Source: Streptomyces sp. NBC_00572 (GTDB taxonomy: Bacteria; Actinomycetota; Actinomycetes; Streptomycetales; Streptomycetaceae). Taken from it: a stretch of DNA of 64,000 nt. The translations under genes and the position numbers were made by a program. Below are positions 8,134-16,729 of this stretch, one piece after another (within the stretch, counting starts at the first letter, position 1; each line of letters begins with the position of its first letter). Below the pieces are notes generated by a model. It was given only the letters and a program-made list of their open reading frames with translations, ran no database searches and was not told where the DNA came from. The stretch is from contig NZ_JAPENX010000001.1 of NCBI RefSeq assembly GCF_026341815.1, positions 4,712,001-4,776,000 on the forward strand, read 5' to 3'.

Positions 8134-9104
8134 GACGCACTCCCGACGTGGACGCAGGCGGCCCGGTGTCCCGCGCCGGCGTCCCGCAGTTCCTGGTCGA
8201 GCTCCGTGCAGGCGTCCACCGCCACCGGGCAGCGCGGATGGAAGGTGCAGCCGGCGGGAAGCTCCGCCGGGTCCGGCGGGTCGCCGGGCAGTCCGCGCGG
8301 TGCCCGCCGGGACGCGAGGTCCCCGACGCGGGGGAACGCCGAGGACAGCGCCCGGCCGTAAGGGTGGTGGGCGGACTCGTACACCGCCCGCGCGGGCCCC
8401 TCCTCGACGACCCGGCCCGCGTACATCACGGCGAGCCGGTCGCAGGTGTCGGCGAGGACCGCCAGGTCGTGGCTGATCATCAGGAGGCTGATGGACTGCT
8501 CGGCGACGAGCCGCTCGATCAACCGCAGGATCTGCGCCTGGATCATCACGTCGAGCGCGGTCGTCGGCTCGTCCGCGACGATCAGCCGAGGGTCGCAGGC
8601 GAGCGCCATCGCGATCATCACGCGCTGCCGCTGCCCGCCGGACAGCTCGTGCGGATAGGCGGCCGCGCGCGCGGCGGGCAGACCGACGTGTTCGAGCAGC
8701 TCGCCGACCTTCCTGCGGGCCGCCGCCGGGGTCGCGCGCCCGTGTACGAGCATCGGTTCGGCGATCTGCTCCCCGATCCGGTGCACGGCGTTCAGCGAGT
8801 GCATCGCGCCCTGGAAGACGATCGACGCGCCCGCCCAGCGCACGGCCCGGAGCCGCCCCCACGTCATGGCGAGGACGTCGTCGCCGTCGAGCAGGATCTG
8901 CCCCTCGATCCGCGCCGACGCGGGAAGGAGGCGCAGCAGCGCGAGCGCGAGCGTGGACTTGCCGCAGCCGGACTCGCCGGCCACGCCGAGCTTGCTGCCC
9001 GCCTCCAGGGTCAGGTCGACCCCGCGGACGGCGGGCACGGCGGCCGCGCCCGACCCGTACGTCACCCTCAGGTCCCGTACCTCCAGGAGGCTCTGCGCAG
9101 TCAT
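8130..9104 (-). CDS. Peptide/nickel-type ABC transporter ATP-binding protein (first ATPase)
   Basis: A 324-residue ATPase partner of the one encoded downstream. Motifs are GESGCGKST (Walker A), IVFQGAMHSLNAV (Q-loop region), LSGGQRQRVMIAMAL (signature), LIVADEPTTALDV (Walker B) and LMISHDLAVLA (switch His). The C-terminal extension with HHPYGRALSSAFP and CTFHPRCPVA is typical of the DppD/OppD side of these heterodimers. The start ATG at 9104 overlaps the stop of the permease gene by four bases, and the stop overlaps the next gene by four bases. The whole set is thus tightly coupled. Confidence 0.93.
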   Translation of the reverse strand: MTAQSLLEVRDLRVTYGSGAAAVPAVRGVDLTLEAGSKLGVAGESGCGKSTLALALLRLLPASARIEGQILLDGDDVLAMTWGRLRAVRWAGASIVFQGAMHSLNAVHRIGEQIAEPMLVHGRATPAAARRKVGELLEHVGLPAARAAAYPHELSGGQRQRVMIAMALACDPRLIVADEPTTALDVMIQAQILRLIERLVAEQSISLLMISHDLAVLADTCDRLAVMYAGRVVEEGPARAVYESAHHPYGRALSSAFPRVGDLASRRAPRGLPGDPPDPAELPAGCTFHPRCPVAVDACTELDQELRDAGAGHRAACVHVGSAS

Positions 9105-10015
9105 CGACCCACCCCCAGCTTCGGGTTGAGCACGGACTCCACGGCCCGGCCGCAGAGCGTGAACGCCAGCGCGACCAGGGCGATGGCGATGCCGGGCGGG
9201 GCCAGGTACCACCAGTGCCCGGAGGAGACCGCGCCGGCCTCGCGCGCGTCCTGGAGCATCCCGCCCCAGGAGACGACCGTCGGGTCGCCGAGCCCGAGGA
9301 AGGCGAGGGTCGCCTCGGTGAGGATGGCGGTCGAGATGCCGAGGGTGGTCTGTGCGAGGACCAGCGGCATCACGTTCGGCAGCACGTGCTTGCTCATGAC
9401 GTGGCCGTGGCCGCCGCCGAGCGCGGTCGCCCGCTCGATGTACGGGCGGGACTCGACGGCGATCGTCTGGGCCCGCACCAGGCGGGCGGTGGTCGGCCAG
9501 GAGGTCACCCCGATGGCGATGACGACCGTCCACATCGACCGGGACATGACGGTGGCGAGCACGATCGCCAGGACCAGCGTCGGCATCACCAGGAACCAGT
9601 CGGTGATCCGCATGACGACGGTCGAGAACCAGCCGCCGTAGTGCCCGGCGATGATCCCCACGAGGGTGCCGATGGCGACCGAGAGCGCCGCCGCCAGCAG
9701 CCCCACGAGCAGCGAGATCCGCGCTCCCCAGATCAGCAGACCGAGCAGCGAACGCCCGAACTGATCGGTGCCCAGCGGGAATTCGGCGCTCGGTGACTCC
9801 AGCGCGGTGCCCGGGGCCTGCGTCACGGACTGCACGTCGGCGCCGACGGTCCACGGGGCGGTCAGCGCGAGCAGCGCGATGAGGGCGAGTCCGGCGAGGC
9901 CGAAGAGCCCGGCGCGATGGGTGCGGTACGCCTGCCAGAAGCGGGCCACCGAGCTGCGGCGGCGTTCCCACCGCAGAGAGGCCGCCGACGACAGCGTCGG
10001 CTCGGTCGAGGTCAT
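9101..10015 (-). CDS. ABC transporter permease (DppC/OppC type)
   Basis: A 304-residue inner-membrane permease with about six transmembrane helices. The first is near residues 35-55 (GLFGLAGLALIALLALTAPW), followed by a periplasmic-type loop with FPLGTDQFGRSLL, the OppC/DppC hallmark. The cytoplasmic coupling segment reads YIERATALGGGHGHVMSKHVLPN, the EAA motif that docks on the ATPases. The ATG at 10015 overlaps the stop of the upstream permease gene. It forms the translocation pore with the preceding permease. Confidence 0.93.
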   Translation of the reverse strand: MTSTEPTLSSAASLRWERRRSSVARFWQAYRTHRAGLFGLAGLALIALLALTAPWTVGADVQSVTQAPGTALESPSAEFPLGTDQFGRSLLGLLIWGARISLLVGLLAAALSVAIGTLVGIIAGHYGGWFSTVVMRITDWFLVMPTLVLAIVLATVMSRSMWTVVIAIGVTSWPTTARLVRAQTIAVESRPYIERATALGGGHGHVMSKHVLPNVMPLVLAQTTLGISTAILTEATLAFLGLGDPTVVSWGGMLQDAREAGAVSSGHWWYLAPPGIAIALVALAFTLCGRAVESVLNPKLGVGR

Positions 10016-11073
10016 CGGCCCACCCTGGGGTCGAGCAGCGGATAGAGCAGGTCGGCGATCAGGTTCATCAGGATCATCGCTCCGGCGAAGACCACGAACA
10101 GGCCCTGGACGAGCGGCAGATCGGGCACGCTCAGGGCCTGGTAGAACAGCCCGCCGAGCCCCGGCCAGGAGAACACCGTCTCCACCAGGATCGAACCGGC
10201 CGCCACATGGCCCAGGTTGATGAAGATCATGGTCACGGTCGGCAGGAGCGCGTTCGGCACGGCGTGCCGGCGCCGCACGTCGTCGTCGCGCAGCCCCTTC
10301 GCCCGCGCCGTCGTCAGATAGTCGCCGCCCATCTCGTCGAGGAGCGAGGAGCGCATCACGAGCAGGGTCTGCGCATAGCCGACGGCCACGAGCGTGACGA
10401 CGGGGAGGACGAGGTGGTGGGCGACGTCGAGGACGTACGCGAAGCCGGTCTCGCCCGTGCCCGACTCCATGCCGCCGGTCGGGAAGAGCCCGGGGACCGG
10501 ACCGATGCCGACCGAGAACACGATGATGAGCAGCAGCCCCAGCCAGAAGGAGGGCACCGACCACAGGGTCAGCGCGATCCCGGTGTTCAGCTTGTCGCCG
10601 AGACCGCCGTGGCGCCAGGCCGAACGGGTGCCGAGCCAGAGCCCGAGCGCCGAGTAGATCACCACGGCGACGCCGGTGAGCAGCAGTGTCGCGGGCAGCT
10701 TCTCCGCGATCAGCTCGCCGACCGGGGCGCGGAACTGGAACGAGGTGCCGAGGTCGCCGCTGAGCGCCTTGGCGCAGTAGTCGGTGAACTGCTGCCACAG
10801 CGGCAGATCGAGGCCGAACTGGCGTCGCAGTGTGGCGAGTTGCTCGGCGGAGGTGGGGATGCCGTGCGTCATCGCCTTCACCGGGTCACCGGGGATGATC
10901 CGGAAGAGGAAGAAGCTGGTGACGAGGACGGCGAAGAGGGAGACGAGCGCGCCGCCCAGCTTGCCCGCCGCGTGGCGGAGATAGCCGAGGGAGGAACCGG
11001 TGCGGGGTGCGCCGTCCGTGGCGCGGGCCTCTTCGGCCCGCGCCACGTCGGCGGGGGTGCTCGCTGTCGTCAC
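10012..11073 (-). CDS. ABC transporter permease (DppB/OppB type)
   Basis: A 353-residue permease with a Thr/Ala-rich cytoplasmic N-tail of about 35 residues that is longer than in many relatives. The family opening then follows (LFAVLVTSFFLFRIIPGDPV). Six membrane helices are expected. The conserved coupling loop is DYLTTARAKGLRDDDVRRRHAVPNA, and the C-terminus reads NLIADLLYPLLDPRVG. It begins three bases after the stop of the solute-binding protein gene and overlaps the next permease by four bases. Second gene of the operon. Confidence 0.93.
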   Translation of the reverse strand: MTTASTPADVARAEEARATDGAPRTGSSLGYLRHAAGKLGGALVSLFAVLVTSFFLFRIIPGDPVKAMTHGIPTSAEQLATLRRQFGLDLPLWQQFTDYCAKALSGDLGTSFQFRAPVGELIAEKLPATLLLTGVAVVIYSALGLWLGTRSAWRHGGLGDKLNTGIALTLWSVPSFWLGLLLIIVFSVGIGPVPGLFPTGGMESGTGETGFAYVLDVAHHLVLPVVTLVAVGYAQTLLVMRSSLLDEMGGDYLTTARAKGLRDDDVRRRHAVPNALLPTVTMIFINLGHVAAGSILVETVFSWPGLGGLFYQALSVPDLPLVQGLFVVFAGAMILMNLIADLLYPLLDPRVGR

Positions 11074-11076
11074 GGA

Positions 11077-12918
11077 CTACTCGCGGTCGTCGGCGGTGGT
11101 GCGACGTCGGCGGGCGGTCCAGACGCCCACGGCGACGAGGACGAGCGCGGCGGGGCCGAGGATCAGCCAGATGTTCGCCGAGGAGCCGGAGCTGTCGCTG
11201 TCGGACGAGGCGGTGGTGGGCACGGCCGACCACCAGCTCCAGTAGCCGTCCTGGCCCCACAGGTTTCCGGCGGCCTCGGGCATGGTCGTGATGGACTTGA
11301 TCTGGTCCGTGCGGTACGCCTCGAGGGCGTTCGGGTAGGCCATGATGTTCATGTACCCCGTGTCGTACAGCCGGGACTGCATCCGCTTGACCAGATCCGC
11401 CCGCTTGGCGGTGTCGTACTCCACCGCCTGCTGTGCGTAGAGCCCGTCGAACTGCTGGTCGCAGATGAAGTTGTCGGTGGCCCCGGAGTCCTTCGGCGTC
11501 GAGGGGAGCGTGCCGCAGGTGTGGATCGACAGGACGTAGTCCGGGTCGGGGTTGACCGACCAGCCGTCGAACGCGAGGTCGTAGTCACCCTTGACCCACG
11601 GGTCCGAGACGCTGTCCAGGCATTCGACCTTCAGACCGATGCCCAGCTTGCCCCACCACTCCTGGAGGTACTTGCCGACCGCCTTGTCGTTCGGGTCGGT
11701 GGCGTGACAGAGGATCCGGAACTCCAGCGGCTTGCCGTCCTTGCCGACCCGCTTCCCGTCGGCGTTCTTCCGATAGCCGGCCGCGTCGAGGACCTTCTCC
11801 GCCCCGACGGGGTCGTACGCGCGCTTCTGTCCGCCCTCCGGCTTCCAGAAGTACGAGCCGAAGCGGGGCGGGATGTAGCCCTCGCCCTCGACCGCGTGCC
11901 CCTGGAAGACCTTGTCGACGAGGGTGGTGCGGTCGACCGCGAGGAAGAGTGCCTTGCGCACCTCCGGGTCGAGCAGCGCCTTGTGGCCGTTGCCGAAGGT
12001 CTTGCCGTCCTGGGCCTTCGCGCCCGGGTTGGTGGCGATGGCGTAGAAGCGGCGCCCGGGGGCGTCGTTGACCTTGACGTTCTTCTGCGTCTTGAGCGCC
12101 GTGGCCTGGGCGGGCGTCAGGTTCGGTACGAAGGACACCTCACCCTTCTGGAGCGCGGCGACAGCGGCGTCCCCGTCCTTGTAGTACTTGAAGACCAGCT
12201 CGTCGAACTTCGGCGCGCCCCGCCAGAACGTCTTGTTCGGCCTGAGCTTGATGTACTGGTCGACCTTGAAGTCCGTGATGACGAACGGACCGTTGCCCAC
12301 GATGGGGAACTGCTTGTCGTTGTTGAACTTCGAGAAGTCGCCGACCTTCTCCCAGACGTGCTTGGGCACGATCGGCACGTCGAGCGCGGTCATCGTCGCC
12401 TGCGGCTTCTTCAGCCGGATGACGAGCGTCTTCGGGTCGGGCGCGGTGACCTGCGCGAAGTTGGCCGTGAAGCTGCCGTTGGCGGTGGCGGCGTTCGGGT
12501 CGGTCATCATCTTGTTGAAGGTCCAGGCCGCGTCCTCGGCGGTGGCCGGCTTCCCGTCGGACCACTTCGAGTCCTCGCGGATCGTGTACGTCCACGTCAG
12601 CTTGTCCGCCGAGGGGGTCCACGCGGTCGCCAGGCCCGGGATGGTGCGGGCGTCCTTGGCGTCGTAGTTGGTGAGGTACTCGTAGGCCAGCCGGTGGATG
12701 CTGGTCGAGGTGAGCTTCTGGGCGAGGAACGGGCTCAGCGAGTCGATGCTCTGCGAGACGGCGACGGTGAGCGTGTTCCCCGCGGACTTGTCGTCCTCCG
12801 CGACGGCGGTACCGGGGACGGCCACGAGCGAGACGGCGGTGACACCGGAGGCGAGCAGCAGACGGAGGGCTCTGTGGGCGGGGGCGGGACGGGGCGGAAC
12901 CTTCGTGACCATGACCAT
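11077..12918 (-). CDS. ABC transporter substrate-binding protein, C-terminally membrane-anchored
   Basis: A 613-residue family 5 extracellular solute-binding protein (SBP_bac_5), first gene of the operon. A Sec signal peptide (LRLLLASGVTAVSLVAV, then PGTAVAEDD with an AxA-type site) is present, but no lipobox Cys is visible. Typical family segments include TLTVAVSQSIDSLSPF, WTYTIREDSKWSDGKP and GVQRS-like middle regions. The C-terminus carries a Ser/Asp-rich linker, then a hydrophobic stretch (IWLILGPAALVLVAVGVW) and an Arg-rich tail (TARRRRTTADDRE). The protein is probably held by a C-terminal helix rather than by lipid. ATG 12918 has a GAGG site about nine bases upstream. The substrate is unknown; peptides are the commonest ligand. 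Confidence 0.9.
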   Translation of the reverse strand: MVMVTKVPPRPAPAHRALRLLLASGVTAVSLVAVPGTAVAEDDKSAGNTLTVAVSQSIDSLSPFLAQKLTSTSIHRLAYEYLTNYDAKDARTIPGLATAWTPSADKLTWTYTIREDSKWSDGKPATAEDAAWTFNKMMTDPNAATANGSFTANFAQVTAPDPKTLVIRLKKPQATMTALDVPIVPKHVWEKVGDFSKFNNDKQFPIVGNGPFVITDFKVDQYIKLRPNKTFWRGAPKFDELVFKYYKDGDAAVAALQKGEVSFVPNLTPAQATALKTQKNVKVNDAPGRRFYAIATNPGAKAQDGKTFGNGHKALLDPEVRKALFLAVDRTTLVDKVFQGHAVEGEGYIPPRFGSYFWKPEGGQKRAYDPVGAEKVLDAAGYRKNADGKRVGKDGKPLEFRILCHATDPNDKAVGKYLQEWWGKLGIGLKVECLDSVSDPWVKGDYDLAFDGWSVNPDPDYVLSIHTCGTLPSTPKDSGATDNFICDQQFDGLYAQQAVEYDTAKRADLVKRMQSRLYDTGYMNIMAYPNALEAYRTDQIKSITTMPEAAGNLWGQDGYWSWWSAVPTTASSDSDSSGSSANIWLILGPAALVLVAVGVWTARRRRTTADDRE

Positions 12919-13050
12919 GGGACGTGACCTCGCGTCGGGGGATCTGTCGTGGATCTTGGGCTGACGGTGAGTGAAGCGAAGGTTTATCAGCGGTGGTCTG
13001 CCGTCGTCAACGATCCCTCAAACCCCTTGTGGGCTGCGGGAATGCCAAGA

Positions 13051-13080
13051 GGCCCCGTACCGGTGAACCGGTACGGGGCC
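13051..13080 (-). terminator. Terminator between the EspI-like gene and the ABC operon
   Basis: Thirteen bases at 13051-13063 are exactly complementary to 13068-13080 with a 4-base loop. It lies just downstream of the leftward EspI-like gene and upstream of the ABC operon, so it separates the two units. There is no strong U tract. Confidence 0.75.
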
Positions 13081-13104
13081 TCATTGGTCTACTCCTGTGA
13101 CGCC

Positions 13105-16100
13105 TTACTGCTGAGGGGCTGGCGGAGCCTGCGGAGGCTGCTGCTGATGCCAGTTCGGCGGCGGGACCTGCCCCTGTCCCTGGTCATGGCCCTGACCCTG
13201 CCCCTGCGGCTGTCCCTGACCGTGATCCTGCGGGTCGGCCTGCGGAGGCAGCGGCTGGCCGGGCTGCGGCTGCTGCCAGCCCTGGGGCATGCCGGGCTGA
13301 CCGGGAGGCGCGCCGTACGGCTGTCCGGGCGCGGGCTGTGCTCCATACGGCTGACCCGGCACGGGCTGGCCGGGCATCGGCTGACCGGGCATGGGCTGCG
13401 ACCCGTACGGCTGTCCGGGCGCGGGCTGCGCGCCGTACGGCTGCCCCGGCGCCGGCTGCTGGCCGTAGGGCTGCTGCGGCGGGTACGGCTGACCGGGGAC
13501 GGGCTGGCCGGGCGCCTGCTGACCGGGCATCGGCTGGGCCCCGAACGGCTGACCGGGCACGGGCTGACCGGGCGCGAACTGCCCCGGCAGCGGCTGACCG
13601 GGCATCGGCTGCCCCGGCGCCTGCTGACCGGGCATCGGCTGACCGGGCATCTGGTGGCCCGGCATCGGCGGGGCCATGTGCGGCGGCATCGCGCCCTGAC
13701 TGTCGCCGGTCCACAGGCCCTGCACCTGCTGCGCCCGTACGAAGTCCTCGGCGACCATCGCCGAGAGGTGGAAGTACGCCTCCCGGGTCTTCGGCCGCAT
13801 CATGTCGAGGTCCACCTCGGCGCCGGCCGACAGGTGCTCGTCGAAGGGCACGACCACGACACCGCGGCAGCGGGTCTGGAAGTGCTGCACGATGTCTTCG
13901 ACCTTGATCATCTTGCCGGTCTCGCGGACCCCGGAGATGACCGTGATCGAGCGCTGCACCAGGTCCGCGTAACCGTGCGCGGAGAGCCAGTCCAGTGTCG
14001 TCGAGGCGCTGGACGCGCCGTCCACGGAGGGCGTGGAGATGATGATCAGCTGATCGGCGAGGTCGAGCACCCCGCGCATGGCGCTGTACAGCAGACCCGT
14101 GCCCGAGTCCGTGAGGATGATCGGGTACTGCTTGCCCAGGACGTCGATCGCCCGCCGGTAGTCCTCGTCGTTGAAGGTCGTCGAGACGGCCGGGTCCACG
14201 TCGTTGGCGAGGATCTCCAGACCGGACGGCGCCTGCGAGGTGAACCGGCGGATGTCCATGTACGAGTTCAGGTACGGGATCGCCTGCACCAGGTCACGGA
14301 TGGTCGCCCCGGTCTCGCGCCGCACCCGGCGGCCCAGGGTTCCGGCGTCCGGGTTGGCGTCGATCGCCAGGATCTTGTCCTGCCGCTCGGTCGCCAGGGT
14401 CGCGCCCAGCGCGGTGGTCGTCGTGGTCTTGCCGACACCGCCCTTGAGCGAGATGACCGCGATCCGGTAGCAGGAGAGGACGGGGGTCCGGATCAGCTCC
14501 AGCTTGCGCTGCCGCTCCGCCTCCTCCTTCTTCCCGCCGAGCTTGAAGCGGGCGGCGGCGCCACCGGGCGTCCGGCTGGACTTGGGCTTCTGCTTGTTGT
14601 TCCGCAGGAGCCGGTCGGAGGACAGCTCGACCGCCGCGTTGTACCCGAGCGGGGCGCCCGGCACGGACCGCTCCCGCTGGTCGTGTGTCACGGGCGAGGG
14701 CCAGGCGGCCCCGGTCCGCGGATCGACGGGCTGCCCGTCGTGCGGGTACTGGGGGACCTGGGGGGCCTGGGCCTGCGGGGGTACGGCGGCGGGGTGCGGG
14801 TAGCCGTAACCGCCCTGGGCCTGCGGCGGCACGCCACCGGGAGCGCCGGGCTGCTGCGGGTAGCCGTAACCGGCCTGCTGCGGAGGCGTGCCGGGCTGCG
14901 GGAAGCCGTAGCCGCCCTGGGGAGCGGGGGCCTGCGGCTGGGGCTGGGGCTCCGGGGCCTGGGGGGCCTGGGGCGCCTGCGGGTAGCCGTAGGCGCCGGC
15001 CTGCTGCGGCTGCGGCTGGCCGGGCTGCGCCTGCTGGGCGTGCGGGTAGCCGTACGCGCCGGGCGTCTGGGGCTGCGGCTGCGCCTGCGGCGGTACGGGA
15101 CCGGTGGCCTCGGGAGTCGCAGGCGCCGACCAGGCGGCGGGCGGCAACGGCGCGGCCTGGGGGGCCGGCTGGGCGCCCGGGCCCGGCTGCGCGGGCCACT
15201 GCTGGGCGGGCCCGGGAGCGGCCGGCTGGAAGGACGGCGGCAGCGGGGGCAACCCGGCACCGGCCTGCGGACCGGCGGCCGGGAAGGGCTGCTCGGGCGC
15301 GGGCGCGGCACCCGGGAAGGGGCCGGGAGCCGTACCGGGACCGAAGCCCTGCGGCGCGGCGTCGGTGGCCGACGGGTAGAGGGTGGGGGCCGGGGGCTCC
15401 GTCAGGGCTTCGGGAGCGGCGGGGAGGGCGTCCGGGGCCACGGAGTCGCGGGAGGCGTCCGCGGGTGCGGCGTCGGTGACCGCCGGGTCGGCGATCGGCG
15501 CATCGGTGGCCGACGCATCGGTGACCGCTGCGGAGTCCGTCATGGCGTCCCCGGCAGCCCCGGAGTCGTCCGCGTGCGCACTCGCCACGGCATCGGCGGC
15601 CGCCTCGGTCGCCGACTCGTCGTGGACCTCCGGCACGCCCGCGGAAGCGGGGCTCTCGGCGCCGCCGGAGCCCGTCTCGTCGGTCGCGTCGACCTGGGCG
15701 GACGCGCTGCCGTCCGCGCTCTCGGTGGGCTGCGCGGCGCTGTCGTCGGCGGTCCCGGTCGGCTCCCCGGCGGCGGACTCGGCCGGTGCGGGGGCGTCGA
15801 CCTGCTCCTGGCCCTGGTCCGTCACGTCCGCGGCGCCGCCTTCGGGCGTCGCCGTGGCCGCGGTGGCCTCCGCCGTCCGCTCCGCGATCTCACGCTGGAG
15901 CGAGGCGGGGGAGAAGCGCATGGTCGCGCCGCTCTCGACGTTCCCGCCCCCGAACGGCGTCGCGGGCGCGGCCGCTTCGGGCGCAGGCGTGTGCGCCGGC
16001 CCCGGAGTGCCCGGCAGCGGGGCGGGCGGCGGGAAGGCACCCGGCACCGAAGCACCGGCAGCGGCGACCGGCCCCCCGACGACGGGAGGCGTGACGATCG

Positions 16101-16512
16101 GGGGCGTCATGGCGGGAGGTACGACAGCCGGAGGTACGGCCACCGGAGGCACCCCCGCCGGAGGCACTCCGTATCCGTCGACCGGAGGCGCACCCACGGC
16201 AGGTCCACCCGCCGCAGGAGTACCTGCCGCGGGCGTACCCCCCTGGGGCCCGCCCACCGGCGGAGCCGCCGCGTTCCAGCTCGGCTCGAAGCCGCTGCCC
16301 GCCGGGAGCCCCGGTACGGGGACCGGCGCTCCGCTCGGCGGCGGGGGAGTGGCACCGCCGGCGCCCGCACCGCCCGACGCGTTCTGCGTGTACCAGGCAG
16401 GCGGGGTGTAGTCGATGGTGAACTCACCCGTCATCTCGGCGGGATCCGCGTCGGACTGATCGTCGGCGGGCGGACTCCAACCCCCGCGGATCTCGTCGCG
16501 ATCGCCGTTCAC
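13105..16512 (-). CDS. EspI-like ParA/MinD-family ATPase with long Pro/Gln-rich regions (type VII secretion locus)
   Basis: A 1,135-residue protein in three parts. Residues 1-640 are low complexity: Ala/Pro/Gly-rich, then an acidic Ala/Asp/Ser/Thr stretch, then Gln/Pro/Tyr-Gly repeats. Residues 680-930 are a ParA/MinD-type ATPase with a deviant Walker A KGGVGKTTTT starting at Lys690, AIDANPDAGTLG and LTDSGTG. The last 200 residues are PGQPMPGQ-type repeats. The layout resembles mycobacterial EspI (Rv3876), which regulates ESX-1, and the position beside eccE supports this. It likely acts in the cytoplasm on the EccC motor or on localisation; that is inference. It ends at the 13051-13080 terminator. 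Confidence 0.85.
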   Translation of the reverse strand: MNGDRDEIRGGWSPPADDQSDADPAEMTGEFTIDYTPPAWYTQNASGGAGAGGATPPPPSGAPVPVPGLPAGSGFEPSWNAAAPPVGGPQGGTPAAGTPAAGGPAVGAPPVDGYGVPPAGVPPVAVPPAVVPPAMTPPIVTPPVVGGPVAAAGASVPGAFPPPAPLPGTPGPAHTPAPEAAAPATPFGGGNVESGATMRFSPASLQREIAERTAEATAATATPEGGAADVTDQGQEQVDAPAPAESAAGEPTGTADDSAAQPTESADGSASAQVDATDETGSGGAESPASAGVPEVHDESATEAAADAVASAHADDSGAAGDAMTDSAAVTDASATDAPIADPAVTDAAPADASRDSVAPDALPAAPEALTEPPAPTLYPSATDAAPQGFGPGTAPGPFPGAAPAPEQPFPAAGPQAGAGLPPLPPSFQPAAPGPAQQWPAQPGPGAQPAPQAAPLPPAAWSAPATPEATGPVPPQAQPQPQTPGAYGYPHAQQAQPGQPQPQQAGAYGYPQAPQAPQAPEPQPQPQAPAPQGGYGFPQPGTPPQQAGYGYPQQPGAPGGVPPQAQGGYGYPHPAAVPPQAQAPQVPQYPHDGQPVDPRTGAAWPSPVTHDQRERSVPGAPLGYNAAVELSSDRLLRNNKQKPKSSRTPGGAAARFKLGGKKEEAERQRKLELIRTPVLSCYRIAVISLKGGVGKTTTTTALGATLATERQDKILAIDANPDAGTLGRRVRRETGATIRDLVQAIPYLNSYMDIRRFTSQAPSGLEILANDVDPAVSTTFNDEDYRRAIDVLGKQYPIILTDSGTGLLYSAMRGVLDLADQLIIISTPSVDGASSASTTLDWLSAHGYADLVQRSITVISGVRETGKMIKVEDIVQHFQTRCRGVVVVPFDEHLSAGAEVDLDMMRPKTREAYFHLSAMVAEDFVRAQQVQGLWTGDSQGAMPPHMAPPMPGHQMPGQPMPGQQAPGQPMPGQPLPGQFAPGQPVPGQPFGAQPMPGQQAPGQPVPGQPYPPQQPYGQQPAPGQPYGAQPAPGQPYGSQPMPGQPMPGQPVPGQPYGAQPAPGQPYGAPPGQPGMPQGWQQPQPGQPLPPQADPQDHGQGQPQGQGQGHDQGQGQVPPPNWHQQQPPQAPPAPQQ
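13250..13690 (-). repeat. PGQ-type coding repeats in the EspI-like protein
   Basis: The 3' part of the gene repeats short units translated as PGQPMPGQ, PGQPYGAQPA and similar, giving many imperfect 12-24 nt DNA repeats. The period is a multiple of three and the frame is kept, so these are protein repeats and not a CRISPR array. Confidence 0.85.
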
Positions 16513-16729
16513 TTTGCCTCCTGGTGTGGTCGAGCACCCTTGTGCCTTTGTGGGCGGGGCTCTTCCACCCTAATCGGCGCGGGCAACCCCCGGGCAGGCC
16601 CGACGGCCCCTCCGCGCCCGTCCCCGTGACCCGGTTCGGTCACCAAGTGACCTGGCCGCGCCGCAGAGTGAGAACCCCGACCGTTCAAAACGATGCAAAA
16701 AGGGACGTACTTGAACGACTTCGTGCCGT

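Noticed and set aside
13250..13690. Repeats in the EspI-like gene as a CRISPR array
   Set aside because: The period is variable, in frame and encodes PGQ motifs; there are no unique spacers of uniform size and no cas genes.
10207..16629. Long plus-strand open frames opposite the ABC operon and the EspI-like gene
   Set aside because: Composition (Arg/Gly/Leu repeats) follows the antisense of coding repeats, with no conserved motif. The minus-strand genes have clear families.
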